59,784 bases of DNA from Methanobacterium sp. (GCA_021372715.1 JAJFTX010000045.1:1-59784); one strand, 5' to 3'. Counted from the stretch's first letter, positions 9,557-19,780 are shown. The notes: a model not told the origin generated them from the letters alone. Program-made: numbers and translations.

Positions 9557-10306
9557 CTATTCATCGAGCAGTGTTTTAAAAGTATTTTCAGCTTCATCTT
9601 CTGATGCAATCCCTACCGCCACCGAATCGATATAATCCAATGTTTTCAAATATTTAAATGCATCTTTAGGGCTTAATATGCCTGCAGCAAGTGTTTTTTT
9701 TGCAATAATAGTTTTATCTAAATTTTTTATCAGATCAGCTAATTCAGCACGTTCTTTATCCATAAAAACATCAATATCCATTAAATAACCAATATTATTA
9801 ATAGGAAGCATGTATATTTCAAATAAATCCAATACTGGAGATTTTAGAAGTTTTTTAGTAGTTCGAAAAGGGGTGTGGGTTACCAAACCAGGAAGGGAAT
9901 CATTATCTTTTATAATTTGAAGATTCTCACTAATTAAATCCCAATCACAAGTATCGGTGATAACCGCATGCAGTAGCATTACATCAGCACTCATCTGTGA
10001 AAATAATTTTATATCTTCAGTTATATTATCTGGACGTACAGTGCCGATAATGTTCAATTTATATCCCTCATCCTGGGCCCATCTAACAGCTTTAACTACT
10101 GGTGGATATGGTATCAACTGGATGCCTCTAACTCCCAGATTATAGGATTTTTTAATTATTTTAAGAATATTTTCGGGCTGATTATACAGATCCAGTTGAT
10201 AAAGACGTGCACGATGTCCGAATTGGGCTGCTGCAATGAATGGGGATGTTCCTAACTGTATTCTAGGAAATTTCCTATCTCCGAGAGTAAACTGTCCTTC
10301 AAACAT
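9557..10306 (-). CDS. aldo/keto-reductase-like TIM-barrel protein, function unknown
   Basis: A 249-residue soluble protein. The C-terminal part (KKTLAAGILSP and VAVGIASEDEAENTF) resembles the last two strands and cofactor-side loops of aldo/keto reductases, and GVRGIQLIPYPP fits a barrel strand-loop. The usual catalytic Asp-Tyr-Lys-His set is not recognisable, so enzymatic activity is uncertain. It is convergent with the HTH regulator and tandem with the YbjQ-family gene upstream. Confidence 0.5.
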   Translation of the reverse strand: MFEGQFTLGDRKFPRIQLGTSPFIAAAQFGHRARLYQLDLYNQPENILKIIKKSYNLGVRGIQLIPYPPVVKAVRWAQDEGYKLNIIGTVRPDNITEDIKLFSQMSADVMLLHAVITDTCDWDLISENLQIIKDNDSLPGLVTHTPFRTTKKLLKSPVLDLFEIYMLPINNIGYLMDIDVFMDKERAELADLIKNLDKTIIAKKTLAAGILSPKDAFKYLKTLDYIDSVAVGIASEDEAENTFKTLLDE

Positions 10307-10386
10307 AAAATAAAACTCGCTATCACTTTTTATAAAAATCTAATATAATAAAAGAAGAAAAAAATTTCTTCAAGGCAAATGAATCA

Positions 10387-10728
10387 TTATTCAATTTTAC
10401 GAGCAACTACAGCAGTACCATAGGCTAAAATCTCTTGCATAACTTCAGATATGTCATTTGAATCGTATCTAACGCTTATTATGGCATTAGCCCCGTATTC
10501 TCGGGCATGATCGATTGCTCTCTGTAATGCCTCATCTCTGGTATCTTCCATCATAGATACATATTCTTTGATCTCTCCACCGAACATGGAGCGAATTCCG
10601 GCACCGATCTGCCCTCCTACACCTCTGCTGCGAACAGTTAGACCGTAAACAAAACCTTTAGTATCGATTATTTCATATCCTGGCACATAATTTGAACTAG
10701 CAATTATGAACTCTTCCACTAAAACCAT
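10387..10728 (-). CDS. YbjQ/UPF0145 family protein
   Basis: A 113-residue protein of the UPF0145 (YbjQ) family, once called heavy-metal-binding, forming small oligomeric barrels of unknown function. Typical segments are the N-terminal strand ending in PGYEI, the central RSRGVGGQIGAGIRSMFGGE, and GANAIISVRYD followed by YGTAVVA. A TTG two codons upstream is in frame, but GGAGG seven bases before the ATG at 10728 supports the shorter form. Confidence 0.8.
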   Translation of the reverse strand: MVLVEEFIIASSNYVPGYEIIDTKGFVYGLTVRSRGVGGQIGAGIRSMFGGEIKEYVSMMEDTRDEALQRAIDHAREYGANAIISVRYDSNDISEVMQEILAYGTAVVARKIE

Positions 10729-10893
10729 ATTCAAACCTCCAAAAATTTACCTTCTAAATATATTATAATAATATATGACAATAAATTTAAATTTATTCCC
10801 ATAAAGTTGTACTGATAATTTTAAAAAATCAGAGAATATTGAAAATATAATTGTTACAGTTCTAATAAGTTTGTAAAAAAGGAGATGAATAAT

Positions 10894-12465
10894 ATGAAAG
10901 TGCTTATAGCTGATCAAATAAATGAAAAAGGAATTGATGAGCTTAAAGATATTGCAGAAGTGGTAGTTCAAACAGATATAACTAAAGAAGAGCTAATTAA
11001 TGTAATAGAAGATTTTGATGGGATAGTGGTGAGAAGCAGAACCAAGGTAACTAAAGATGTAATCGAAGCCAGCCGCAAACTCAAGATAATAGCCCGAGCC
11101 GGAGTGGGTGTGGACAATGTTGACGTAAAAGCAGCCACGGAAAAAGGAATCATGGTGGTAAACGCACCGGAATCAACTTCAATAACCGTAGCAGAACACA
11201 CTATGGGTGTTATGCTCTCATTAGCCCGTAAAATATCAATCGCAGATAAATCTGTAAAGGATGGTAAATGGGAAAAAAGCAAGTTCATGGGTACAGAATT
11301 AGCAGGTAAAACTCTTGGTGTTGTGGGGATGGGTAGGATTGGAAGTCAGGTAGTTACTAGATGCAAAGCTTTCGCCATGAAAATACTGGTTAATGACCCA
11401 TACATTACTGAAGAAGCCGCTGCCAGGTTGGGAGCTACCATCGTAGATAAAGAAACCCTATTTAAAGATGCAGACATTATTTCCATACACGTTCCCCTTA
11501 CACCAGAAACGAAACATTCCATAGGCAAGGAACAATTTGAAATGATGAACGAAAATGCTTTTATCATCAACTGCGCTCGTGGAGGAATCATAAATGAGGA
11601 AGAACTTTATGAAGCTTTATCTAAAGACATCATAGGTGGTGCGGGTCTTGATGTATTTGAAAAAGAACCTCCTGAGAATAGCCCCCTTTTAACCCTAGAT
11701 AATCTGGTTGCAACACCTCACATCGGCGCTTCCACTAAAGAAGCACAGCGCGATGCTGCCATCATAGTTGCTAAGGAGATAAAAAAAGTTCTAAGTGGAG
11801 AATCACCCCGAAATGTTATAAACATGCCAGTTTTAGATTCAGAAACTTCAATGCTCATTAAACCCTATTTTGAGCTGATGGCCAAGCTAGGTAAATTTTT
11901 AATACAAACCGCTAAAGGAAATATCAGAGAAATAGATGTTACTTATTGTGGGGAACTGGCCGATTTTCCAAAACTAGATATGTTAACCCGGATGATTCTA
12001 CAGGAAATTCTTAATCCCATACTCACAGAACCAGTAAATCTGGTAAATGCCATGGCCATAGCAGAAAATAGGGGTATAACCGTCACTGAAAGTAAAAGAT
12101 GTGAAGTTAAAGGATATGAAAGCCTAATCAGAGTGGAGATGAAGTCAGAAGGTAAAGATATAATCATTGAAGGAGTTTATGATAAGGAACCTAAAGTAGT
12201 ATTGATCAATGGCTATAGGGTGGATGTTGAAACTGAAGGTATTTTACTCATAGCCACTTATGAAGATATACCCGGCATAATAGGAGCTATAGGCACTAAA
12301 TTAGGTGAACATCTGGTAAATATAGCTAAGATGCAGGTAGGTCGGCAAGCACCTGGCGGAGAAGCCGTTATGGTGTTGAAAGTGGATCAGATAGTGCCTG
12401 AAGATGTTTTAAATGAACTAAAAAAATTAGAGCAGGTTTATGATGCGGTTTTAGTTAATTTATAA
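10894..12465 (+). CDS. serA: D-3-phosphoglycerate dehydrogenase
   Basis: First step of serine biosynthesis, oxidising 3-phosphoglycerate with NAD. The 523 residues comprise the split substrate-binding domain, the Rossmann domain with GVVGMGRIGSQV, the catalytic Arg/Glu/His segments (NCARGGIINEE, ATPHIGAST), the intervening domain, and a C-terminal ACT domain (ATYEDIPGIIGAIG) for feedback control. The GGAGATGA Shine-Dalgarno overlaps an ATG at 10885, so the ATG at 10894 (MKVLIADQ) is preferred. It is divergent from the YbjQ-family gene and followed by T-rich sequence. Confidence 0.95.
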   Translation: MKVLIADQINEKGIDELKDIAEVVVQTDITKEELINVIEDFDGIVVRSRTKVTKDVIEASRKLKIIARAGVGVDNVDVKAATEKGIMVVNAPESTSITVAEHTMGVMLSLARKISIADKSVKDGKWEKSKFMGTELAGKTLGVVGMGRIGSQVVTRCKAFAMKILVNDPYITEEAAARLGATIVDKETLFKDADIISIHVPLTPETKHSIGKEQFEMMNENAFIINCARGGIINEEELYEALSKDIIGGAGLDVFEKEPPENSPLLTLDNLVATPHIGASTKEAQRDAAIIVAKEIKKVLSGESPRNVINMPVLDSETSMLIKPYFELMAKLGKFLIQTAKGNIREIDVTYCGELADFPKLDMLTRMILQEILNPILTEPVNLVNAMAIAENRGITVTESKRCEVKGYESLIRVEMKSEGKDIIIEGVYDKEPKVVLINGYRVDVETEGILLIATYEDIPGIIGAIGTKLGEHLVNIAKMQVGRQAPGGEAVMVLKVDQIVPEDVLNELKKLEQVYDAVLVNL

Positions 12466-12567
12466 TCCCATTAATTTCTTTTTTTATATATTACACATCT
12501 TCTTTTTATCTTTTAAGGCTATCAATTTTTTTTAAAAAATTAATAATAAAAAAAATATTTTTATTTT

Positions 12568-14391
12568 TTACAGTGTTTTGAATTGGAAGGTATAATAGTC
12601 GGTTAGACTGTTTCCTGCTGCATCAGTGACCGCTCCCGCTGGTAGGTAAACCTTATAAGTATTTTTGCTTAAACGACTGGAAGTCATTTTAAGGGTTAAA
12701 GTGTTGCCACTGATTGTTTTAGATGCGATTGAAACTATTTTACCTGTGGTTAAATTTTTAATATAGATTCCTGTGTAGTTGGGTCCTGCTTTTATGTTTT
12801 CGCTGAAGTTTATGGTTATAGGTGAGGTTAGTGAGAATCCGGTGGCGTTGTTGGTAGGGTTGGTTTTGGTTATGGTTGGTGGGGTGGTGTCGGTTGTTTG
12901 TGGTATGGTGGTGAATTTATAGCTATATACTGTAGTTAAGATGTTTCCTGCACTGTCTTTTATTGCTCCTGCTGGTATGTATACTTGATAAGTTGTGTTG
13001 TATAGTCTGCTGTTGGTTTGTGTAATGGTTAGGGTGTTGCCGCTGATGGTTTTGGTTATGCTTACATTCGCTCCGGAAGCAGTGTTTTTAACGTAGATTC
13101 CCGAGTAATTCGTACCAGCAGCTATGTTTTCGCTGAAGTTTATGGTTATGGGTGAGGTTAATGAGATTCCAGTGGCGTTGTTGGCTGGGCTGCTGGTGGT
13201 TACGGTAGGTGGTACAGTGTCAGTTTGAGTTACGGTAGTGAATTGAAAGGTGTATGGATCAATTAAGATGTTCCCGTTGATGTCTTTTATGGCACCGGCG
13301 GGTATGTAAACTTGATATGAGTTATTATATAGTCTACTACTGGTTTGATTAATAGTAAGGATGTTCCCACTTATGGTTTTTGAGGCAATGGATACTAATT
13401 TACCGGTATTAAGGTTTTTTATATATATTCCAGCGTAGTTAATTTCGCTGCTGATGTTTTCGCTGAAGGTTATGGTTATAGGTGAGGTTAGTGAAACTCC
13501 AGTGGTGTTGTTGACAGGATTACTTTTGGTTATTGAGGGCGGAGTAATATCGTTTGTAGACACACCGCCGTTAAAGTTACTAAGATAAGGACTAAATCTA
13601 AAGAGTATAATTCCATCTGAATAGGCTTTAACGGCGTTTATTTCAGCTAAGATTTCGGATTGGCTTTTTGCAACGGGATTTTGGTCGCTTTTATATGTTT
13701 CAAGTGCTATTAAGAATTTACCAGGATAAGCACTGTTTTGTGTTCTGGCGAAGAATGCTAAGTCACTGTTGTTTTGTCCATAGTCGCCAGTATAACACAT
13801 GGGGACTATATAGTCACATATGGGTGCTAATAAATCATATCTTTGTTCTCCGTCCCATCCTTGGGGTTTAACACATATGCTGAAAATTTGACCGTATGTA
13901 TCGGCTCTCATTTTAGTCAATTCAGGAATATAAGAAGCGATGTTATAGGTTTCAACATCCACCTGCAAACCCACACCATAACTTGCGACCTCCGCAGCTT
14001 GGCTGAATCCAGGAAATACCCATGCATTAAGACGTAAACCATATGAATCGAGCTTAGCTTTGATTGATGGCAAATCTGATACATAAACATAATTACCGCT
14101 GTTTTCGGTCCTCAAATATATATCAGTTACTCCGATGCTTTTCAGATAGGACCAATCGATATTATTAATTCTAGTATTAGCATCATTTGTATTGATATAA
14201 TATCCCACAATAAAATCAGATGGGCTCGATGCCTGATAACTGGTGTATGTTAACTGATTACTCGTATAATTTGTAGATAAATTCTCTTGTTCTGTTGTTA
14301 AATTCTGGATATCTGTAGCTGATACTGATCCACAAAAAACGCTTAAAATAATGATTAATATTGCTATAAGAAATAAAAAACCATTTCTCAA
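12568..14391 (-). CDS. secreted protein: glycosidase-like N-terminal domain with three Ig-like repeats
   Basis: An exported surface protein of 607 residues. An N-terminal signal peptide ends near CGSVSA. It is followed by an approximately 220-residue domain with TIM-barrel-like strands (LRLNAWVFPGF, CDYIVPMCYTGDYG, DGIILFRFSPY) resembling putative glycoside hydrolases. Three Big_5-type Ig-like repeats of about 100 residues follow, each with SLTSPITINFSENI-like and YxVYxPAGAI motifs; at the DNA level these are a long tandem repeat at 12570-13560. The start is TTG, placed seven bases after GGGGGA. The substrate is unknown; pseudomurein is a possible target. Confidence 0.7.
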   Translation of the reverse strand: MRNGFLFLIAILIIILSVFCGSVSATDIQNLTTEQENLSTNYTSNQLTYTSYQASSPSDFIVGYYINTNDANTRINNIDWSYLKSIGVTDIYLRTENSGNYVYVSDLPSIKAKLDSYGLRLNAWVFPGFSQAAEVASYGVGLQVDVETYNIASYIPELTKMRADTYGQIFSICVKPQGWDGEQRYDLLAPICDYIVPMCYTGDYGQNNSDLAFFARTQNSAYPGKFLIALETYKSDQNPVAKSQSEILAEINAVKAYSDGIILFRFSPYLSNFNGGVSTNDITPPSITKSNPVNNTTGVSLTSPITITFSENISSEINYAGIYIKNLNTGKLVSIASKTISGNILTINQTSSRLYNNSYQVYIPAGAIKDINGNILIDPYTFQFTTVTQTDTVPPTVTTSSPANNATGISLTSPITINFSENIAAGTNYSGIYVKNTASGANVSITKTISGNTLTITQTNSRLYNTTYQVYIPAGAIKDSAGNILTTVYSYKFTTIPQTTDTTPPTITKTNPTNNATGFSLTSPITINFSENIKAGPNYTGIYIKNLTTGKIVSIASKTISGNTLTLKMTSSRLSKNTYKVYLPAGAVTDAAGNSLTDYYTFQFKTL

Positions 14392-14516
14392 ATTTTATTC
14401 CCCCATTTTTGGAATTTTAGTATATTGATTTATTTTAATGTACTTAATTAAATTTATCTTTTTAATAAACCACTTTTTGCATTTTCTCAAAAATAAAATT
14501 AAGATATTTTACAGAA

Positions 14517-14957
14517 TTAAATAACTTTAAAATCAATTCTGTCACCAAAGCTATTATAAGCAAATATGCTATTCTCATCATAGGGTTGTGCAATTATTAA
14601 ATGGAATAAACCGTTTTTAGAGAAGAAATGCAGGTCAGCTCCTGAAGGATTACCATTATATCCTGGGTGACTGTGTACAGAACCCACTCCTTCATCAATC
14701 AAAGGCATCATAAAGACATTCATAACCGCTCCCTTATCCGAGGTTTCTCCGGGGAGAAATAAAAGTCCACTAATATGCAATACATCATCTTCGACTTTAC
14801 CCTGTAATAATGCAGCGAATTCATTTGGATAAGCCTTCCTAGCAATATTAAGCATTTCATCAACCACATCCTGGTCTATATACACTTCATGGAAGATCTT
14901 CTTATTAGTACCAAGAATATAACTCATAAAACGTTGAAATAAGCTGTGTTCTTTCAT
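14517..14957 (-). CDS. JAMM/MPN-domain metalloprotease-like protein
   Basis: A compact 146-residue Mov34/MPN protein. The JAMM zinc signature is intact: Glu in EFAALLQG, then HSHPGYNGNPSGAD, supplying His-x-His, Ser and Asp. Archaeal JAMM proteins remove SAMP or ubiquitin-like modifiers or act in sulphur transfer. No SAMP or E1-like partner is adjacent except the ThiF-like hcgE about 35 kb away, so the substrate is unknown. It lies 15 bases downstream of thg1 and is probably co-transcribed with it. Confidence 0.8.
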   Translation of the reverse strand: MKEHSLFQRFMSYILGTNKKIFHEVYIDQDVVDEMLNIARKAYPNEFAALLQGKVEDDVLHISGLLFLPGETSDKGAVMNVFMMPLIDEGVGSVHSHPGYNGNPSGADLHFFSKNGLFHLIIAQPYDENSIFAYNSFGDRIDFKVI

Positions 14958-14972
14958 ATGAATCTTTTAATG

Positions 14973-15731
14973 TCATTGATTATTTTTTAGGATTTTCCTG
15001 AAAAATTCATCATCAAAAAGAGGTAAATCCCAGTTGGTGAATGGTCTCCTTCTAGTGGTTGTGACTTCTTCTTTCTTGAGAGGATTATAACCTGCAACCT
15101 TGATAATCTTCCTATAAATACCCACACCCCTTCTTTGCCAAGCTGGTACCTCCGTAATATTGACATTCCTTCCGTATAATAATTCATGTATCTCAGGGGT
15201 TTTCTTTTTATCCAGAATCTGAGTTGCTTCGTTTTTACTGTATTTTTGACGGAGAATCCAGTAAGCATAGCCATTTAAGCAATTTCGCCATGCTTCATCC
15301 TGCCTATCTTTAAAATAAGCCACTAAACCCTCAGAATTTAGGGGAATTATTCTTGAATCGAAAGAGATAGATTTAAAGGTTTCAGATCCCTCTATACTAT
15401 TTGAAAATCGTTTATCCAGTAAAATTTGCCGGGTCAGCGCACCGCTAATAAAACTGGAAAATACTGAGTTTATTTTTTCTAAACGTCCGTTAAAAGGTAT
15501 ATCATCAAGTAAGATGTTTACTTCATCAGAGAAAGTGTATATGAAACTGGGAGAAAATTCTTGAAAAAATTCATGACAGGAAGTAATCATAGCCTTAACG
15601 AAATCCAGGTCGTAAGGTTTTTCAAGTTTAAGATTGGAGGCTAAACGGGAGAAATTCCTACCATCACAACGTATAACTATTTTAGAACCGCATGGAACTC
15701 TTAAATTGGAAAATATCTCACATTCTTTCAT
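14973..15731 (-). CDS. thg1: tRNA(His) guanylyltransferase (archaeal Thg1)
   Basis: Adds G at position -1 of tRNA-His and can repair tRNA 5' ends in a template-dependent 3'-5' reaction. The 252 residues include the metal-binding motifs IRCDGRNFSRL (Asp near 29) and TFSDEVNIL (Asp-Glu near 76), the hallmark of the polymerase-like palm of Thg1. It is followed by the JAMM gene and transcribed in the same direction as nadX. Confidence 0.9.
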   Translation of the reverse strand: MKECEIFSNLRVPCGSKIVIRCDGRNFSRLASNLKLEKPYDLDFVKAMITSCHEFFQEFSPSFIYTFSDEVNILLDDIPFNGRLEKINSVFSSFISGALTRQILLDKRFSNSIEGSETFKSISFDSRIIPLNSEGLVAYFKDRQDEAWRNCLNGYAYWILRQKYSKNEATQILDKKKTPEIHELLYGRNVNITEVPAWQRRGVGIYRKIIKVAGYNPLKKEEVTTTRRRPFTNWDLPLFDDEFFRKILKNNQ

Positions 15732-15835
15732 AATTATCTAACCAAATTTATTCAAATATAAAAATAATATTATGCTGGTAATAAAAAATAAAAACTTCGA
15801 ATTTAGGTTTTATTTCTATATACTTTTTATAAAAA

Positions 15836-16603
15836 TTATGTCCCTATTTTTAAATTCTCATTTAAACTTTTTAAAAGCTTAATAGCAGAATATGCAGCTA
15901 AAACACTGGTTTTAGGATTTATAGAGCATCTCATATTATGGGTGGTAGTTTTTAGCTCCCCAAAATCACCAACCATATGCACCTCATGACTGTTACGATC
16001 TACATTGGGATCGGCAATTATTTTAACATCAATTTCCTTGCCGCAGGCAATACTTAATGTAGCAGCTACATTTATATTCATAGGAAATTTAAGCACAGCA
16101 TCTTTGGATTTTCCCTCATAAAGGACTGTTTCTGTTTCAGCAGAAATTCCAAGTGATTTGGGTGGTTTACGGGTAATAAGACTAACCTGATGAATCTTAC
16201 CTATGGAAGCTGCTTTAATACCGTCCAGACCTACAATAGCTCCAGAGGGTATATATATTCTGGAATTATTTTGTTCTGCTAGTTTTTCCAGCTCATTTCT
16301 AAGATCTGAATCTATCAGAGCCCCCACACTCATTATAATGACATCTTTACCTCTATTAAGAATTTGGGGGACTATTTCCTTTACAGCCTGGGGGGAAGCG
16401 GTTTCAATAACCAGATCCACCTGATCCAGCAGATCATCGATCTTCAGTACAACTGTACCATCTACCTGAGAAGCGAGATTTTCAGCTCTCTCCATATCAC
16501 GGTCATAAAAAAATTTTAGGTCAACGCCTACTAGCTTACCTTCAGCTACAAAATTAGTGATTATATTAGCTATGGCGCCGCATCCTAATATTCCCACATT
16601 CAT
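15836..16603 (-). CDS. nadX: L-aspartate dehydrogenase
   Basis: Oxidises aspartate to iminoaspartate for NAD biosynthesis, replacing NadB in anaerobes. The 255 residues start with the Rossmann motif GILGCGAIANI. The family's substrate-binding region (MSVGALID, YIPSGAIVGLDGIKAA) and a C-terminal AAYSAIKLLKSL segment are present. It follows the PRC-barrel gene by nine bases in the same direction. Confidence 0.9.
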   Translation of the reverse strand: MNVGILGCGAIANIITNFVAEGKLVGVDLKFFYDRDMERAENLASQVDGTVVLKIDDLLDQVDLVIETASPQAVKEIVPQILNRGKDVIIMSVGALIDSDLRNELEKLAEQNNSRIYIPSGAIVGLDGIKAASIGKIHQVSLITRKPPKSLGISAETETVLYEGKSKDAVLKFPMNINVAATLSIACGKEIDVKIIADPNVDRNSHEVHMVGDFGELKTTTHNMRCSINPKTSVLAAYSAIKLLKSLNENLKIGT

Positions 16604-16612
16604 GGGATTCGC

Positions 16613-16939
16613 CTATTGTTGCAGGGTTGATGTCGTGGTTTCAGTCATTTCAGGACTAATAAGTAATATGTCCCCTACAGCCTGAACCCGATCATAGGGT
16701 ATGTCCATACCACCTTCTTCCTGCAGAGGTCTTATTTCATCTCTCTCCGGAACAATGTTTATGGTTGTTTTAATAACATCCCTGATGCCCACATTTTTTT
16801 TATCGGGATTACTGGCTACGGCCTTTAAGGTGGACACTCTACCTTTTTTAATATTTAAAATCACGTCATGTATTCTTCCTACATACCTTCCCCGGGTTGT
16901 GTACACGTCTAAATTATACAAATCTGATAATTCTACCAT
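16613..16939 (-). CDS. PRC-barrel domain protein
   Basis: A 108-residue single-domain protein with the PRC-barrel pattern: DVYTTRGRYVGRIHDVILN near the N terminus and VPYDRV-like strands (IPYDRVQAVGDILLI) near the end. In archaea such proteins may act in RNA metabolism or in division (CdpB-type); the role here is unknown. GGTGG precedes the ATG. It is just upstream of nadX. Confidence 0.8.
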   Translation of the reverse strand: MVELSDLYNLDVYTTRGRYVGRIHDVILNIKKGRVSTLKAVASNPDKKNVGIRDVIKTTINIVPERDEIRPLQEEGGMDIPYDRVQAVGDILLISPEMTETTTSTLQQ

Positions 16940-17499
16940 TCAACCACCTTTCGCCTAATTGTTGTATCTTTTATATCTTCTCCTTAAAGAAGATTGCCCT
17001 CTAAATGCACTTATATATAGATCAATCTCTGATTTTTAAAATACTAATTATAAAATTATTAATCTCCTGTACTTAAACTTTACGGGTAAGAAGGTCAATA
17101 TTATGGCTTTAAGATGTTTAATGAATAAATGATTCAAATCCAAAAATAAAAAAAAGAAAAAAAAGGTTTTTTTAGTTTAAGAATGATTCTAGGTATAAAA
17201 TCTGAGCAGTGTGTTTATTTGGATGTTTTTATACCCATCATAGACTATTTGATACGATACATTAATGGTAATATGAATAAATTATAATTACTAAATTCAG
17301 TTTATATACTTATATTAGCTTTATATATTATTTCAGAGCTAAATGAGGTTAAAAATTAAAAATTAAACTTTAAATACTTTCATTTTACAATAAATTATTT
17401 AATAAAATGGGAGAATGGTGTCTTAATATCGGTAAATCATAAACAAGTTCATTATTGGAAAATAATAAAAATAAGAGATTGATCATAGGCGGTGTTAAA
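16940..17499. other. 560-base intergenic region between divergent genes
   Basis: Very AT-rich; no ORF with a ribosome-binding site and no tRNA-like fold was seen. It contains an A/T homopolymer stretch (17148-17175) and one 9-bp perfect inverted repeat, GGTATAAAA at 17192-17200 and TTTTATACC at 17227-17235. It must hold promoters for both flanking genes. Confidence 0.6.
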
Positions 17500-18222
17500 A
17501 TGTGGGATAGCAGTAAAGACTACCGATTATTAGTGGCACAAAAATCCGTTGAACTCTTCTTAAGGACTATTGAGGGAGCAAATTTAAGGGGTAAGTGGAA
17601 TAAGAGAAAGGCTTTAACTAATGCTCAAAATATGGTTCCAGAAATACAATCACTTTATTACAGCTATTTAGATCCAAAGGAAATAGCCGAAACTACTCAG
17701 ATAAACACTTTAAAGGACCAAGCCAGAGAAATAGTCGATGCTTTAGGGGGAGATGATTGGTATCATCAATTTTTCCAACTGGTGGGAAGAGCAGAGAAAG
17801 CTAAATTAGAAGAATCCATTGCTAAAATAAAATTTTTCCTGAACATAATAAGTGGGCTTAAAAATAGACTGATTTTGGGAGAAATCAATGACCCCATAAT
17901 TGGAATCGATATTATAACCGGAATAATATCCAGTGTAGGAAAACATCCAGAGTCAGATAAATTATTAGTATGCAACGTGAATTTAGGTAGAAGAGCAATA
18001 ACTGTAGTAACCAATGATTTAACTGTTAAAGATGGTAACATGGTTGCAGTTTCATTGCTTCCACCAGCGGTATTTCAAGGGATAACAAGTGAGGGAATGT
18101 TTCTCGGAGCTGGAGAAGGAATTTTAAAAGAAGTAAAAGGGGAAATTGGTGGAATACCCAAAGGTATCCCACTGGAAGCTTTAAATGAATCACGTAATTT
18201 TGTTGAATCATTTTTAAAATAG
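17500..18222 (+). CDS. tRNA-binding (EMAP/CsaA-type OB-fold) domain protein
   Basis: A 240-residue protein whose C-terminal half is a tRNA-binding OB fold like those of CsaA, EMAP-II and the PheRS beta N terminus (GIISSVGKHPESDKLLVCNVNLG, VAVSLLPPAVFQGITSEGMFLGA). The helical N-terminal half has no family I recognise. GGTG just before ATG at 17500 (MWDSSKDYR) sets the start. The family's role (tRNA delivery or chaperoning) is not known in methanogens. Confidence 0.75.
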   Translation: MWDSSKDYRLLVAQKSVELFLRTIEGANLRGKWNKRKALTNAQNMVPEIQSLYYSYLDPKEIAETTQINTLKDQAREIVDALGGDDWYHQFFQLVGRAEKAKLEESIAKIKFFLNIISGLKNRLILGEINDPIIGIDIITGIISSVGKHPESDKLLVCNVNLGRRAITVVTNDLTVKDGNMVAVSLLPPAVFQGITSEGMFLGAGEGILKEVKGEIGGIPKGIPLEALNESRNFVESFLK

Positions 18223-18275
18223 GATAATATAAATTTTAAAAATAATTTTTAATTTCATTTTTCAATCAAGTTGAA

Positions 18276-19679
18276 TTATCCTAAAATAACTAATTTAACG
18301 CGGGTCATATCTTCTATCGCGTACTTAATACCTTCTTTTCCCATTCCACTCATCTTAAACCCGCCGAATGGCATATTATCTGTCCTAAAAGTTGATTTAT
18401 TTATTAGAACAGTTCCTGCATCTATTTCTTTCACCGCTCTACGGGCTAACTTAATATTCTCTGTGAAAACACCAGCTTGAAGACCGAATTTGGTGTTATT
18501 AGCAGTTTTATAAGCTTCATCAACTCCATTAACTCTTATTATAGGTGCAACTGGTCCAAAAGTTTCATTCTGCACCAACTTCATCTTAGTAGATACATCA
18601 TCTAAAACCGTGGGCAGATAATAGTTACCATAGCGTTTACCCCCACAAAGAAGCTCTGCACCATTACTCAGGGCGTCTTTTACCATATTCTCCACATGCA
18701 GTGCAGCATTCACATCTATCAATGGTCCAATATCTGTTTTTGGATTTAAAGGATCACCAACCTTTAACTTTTTAGTCATAGATACTAATTTCTGGATAAA
18801 ATCATCTGCAATTTTATCATCTATAATTATCCTTTTAATAGCTATACAAACCTGCCCTGCATTTAAATAGGAACCCTTAACAGCAGCTGTTACAGCATCA
18901 TCTAAATTAGCGTCTTCAAGAACCACTAAAGGATCATTTCCCCCTAATTCCAGAGTAATCTTTTTCATACCTGCTTTTTTTGTTAGAGAAACACCAGTGG
19001 CTACACTACCTGTAAAGGATACTTTATTTATTAGTTCATTGGTTACTATTTCATCACCTATGATTTTACTGTCGCCAGTTAGAGAATTCACAGCACCGGC
19101 GGGTAGATGAAAATTCATTAACTCCAAAAGCTTTAAAGCTGTTAATGGTGCTTTAATAGAGGGTTTAAACACCACGGTATTTTTAGCTGCTAATGCTGGA
19201 GCTATTTTATGAATGGCCAAATTAACTGGATAATTAAAGGGAGTTATAGCACTAACCACTCCTAAAGGTATCCTGAATGTGAATCCCAAAGTGTTTTCTC
19301 CACCAATACCTGCATCAATAGGTACTGTTTCCCCATAAATTCTTTTAGATTCTTCGGCAGAAAGCATTAAAGTATCTAATGATCTTTCCATTTCCACCTT
19401 AGAATCTCTAATAGTTTTCCCGGTTTCTCTAGTTATTAATTCTGCAAATTCATCCAATTTTTCAGATAGATCGTTACGGATGTCATATAAAATTTGGGAT
19501 ATTTCACGAGAAGTCAAGGACATCATGTCTTTTTTAGCGTTTGAGGCAGCATTAATGGCATTTTTAGCATCTTGAAGGCTTCCTAAAGGCACAGTATCAA
19601 CAAAAGAGTCATCGGCAGGATTTTTTATGGTTATTTTTTCTGTTTTATCTACTGAAAATCCGTTAATCAGCATATGCAT
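18276..19679 (-). CDS. cofA: lactaldehyde dehydrogenase, aldehyde dehydrogenase superfamily
   Basis: A 467-residue aldehyde dehydrogenase with the full catalytic set: Asn in ITPFNYPV, Glu in LELGGNDP, and the nucleophilic Cys in NAGQVCIA. By comparison with the methanogen enzyme CofA it oxidises lactaldehyde to lactate for coenzyme F420 biosynthesis. Related non-phosphorylating glyceraldehyde-3-phosphate dehydrogenases look similar, so the exact substrate is inferred. GGAGG lies nine bases before the ATG at 19679; a second ATG two codons on is possible. Confidence 0.8.
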   Translation of the reverse strand: MHMLINGFSVDKTEKITIKNPADDSFVDTVPLGSLQDAKNAINAASNAKKDMMSLTSREISQILYDIRNDLSEKLDEFAELITRETGKTIRDSKVEMERSLDTLMLSAEESKRIYGETVPIDAGIGGENTLGFTFRIPLGVVSAITPFNYPVNLAIHKIAPALAAKNTVVFKPSIKAPLTALKLLELMNFHLPAGAVNSLTGDSKIIGDEIVTNELINKVSFTGSVATGVSLTKKAGMKKITLELGGNDPLVVLEDANLDDAVTAAVKGSYLNAGQVCIAIKRIIIDDKIADDFIQKLVSMTKKLKVGDPLNPKTDIGPLIDVNAALHVENMVKDALSNGAELLCGGKRYGNYYLPTVLDDVSTKMKLVQNETFGPVAPIIRVNGVDEAYKTANNTKFGLQAGVFTENIKLARRAVKEIDAGTVLINKSTFRTDNMPFGGFKMSGMGKEGIKYAIEDMTRVKLVILG

Positions 19680-19780
19680 TTTTTGTTTCCTCCAAAATTC
19701 ATATAAAATTAAACTCTGAAATAAAAAGAATTTTAGATATTATATTATTTAAAAAAAGTAAGTATCTAGTTTTTTTTCTT

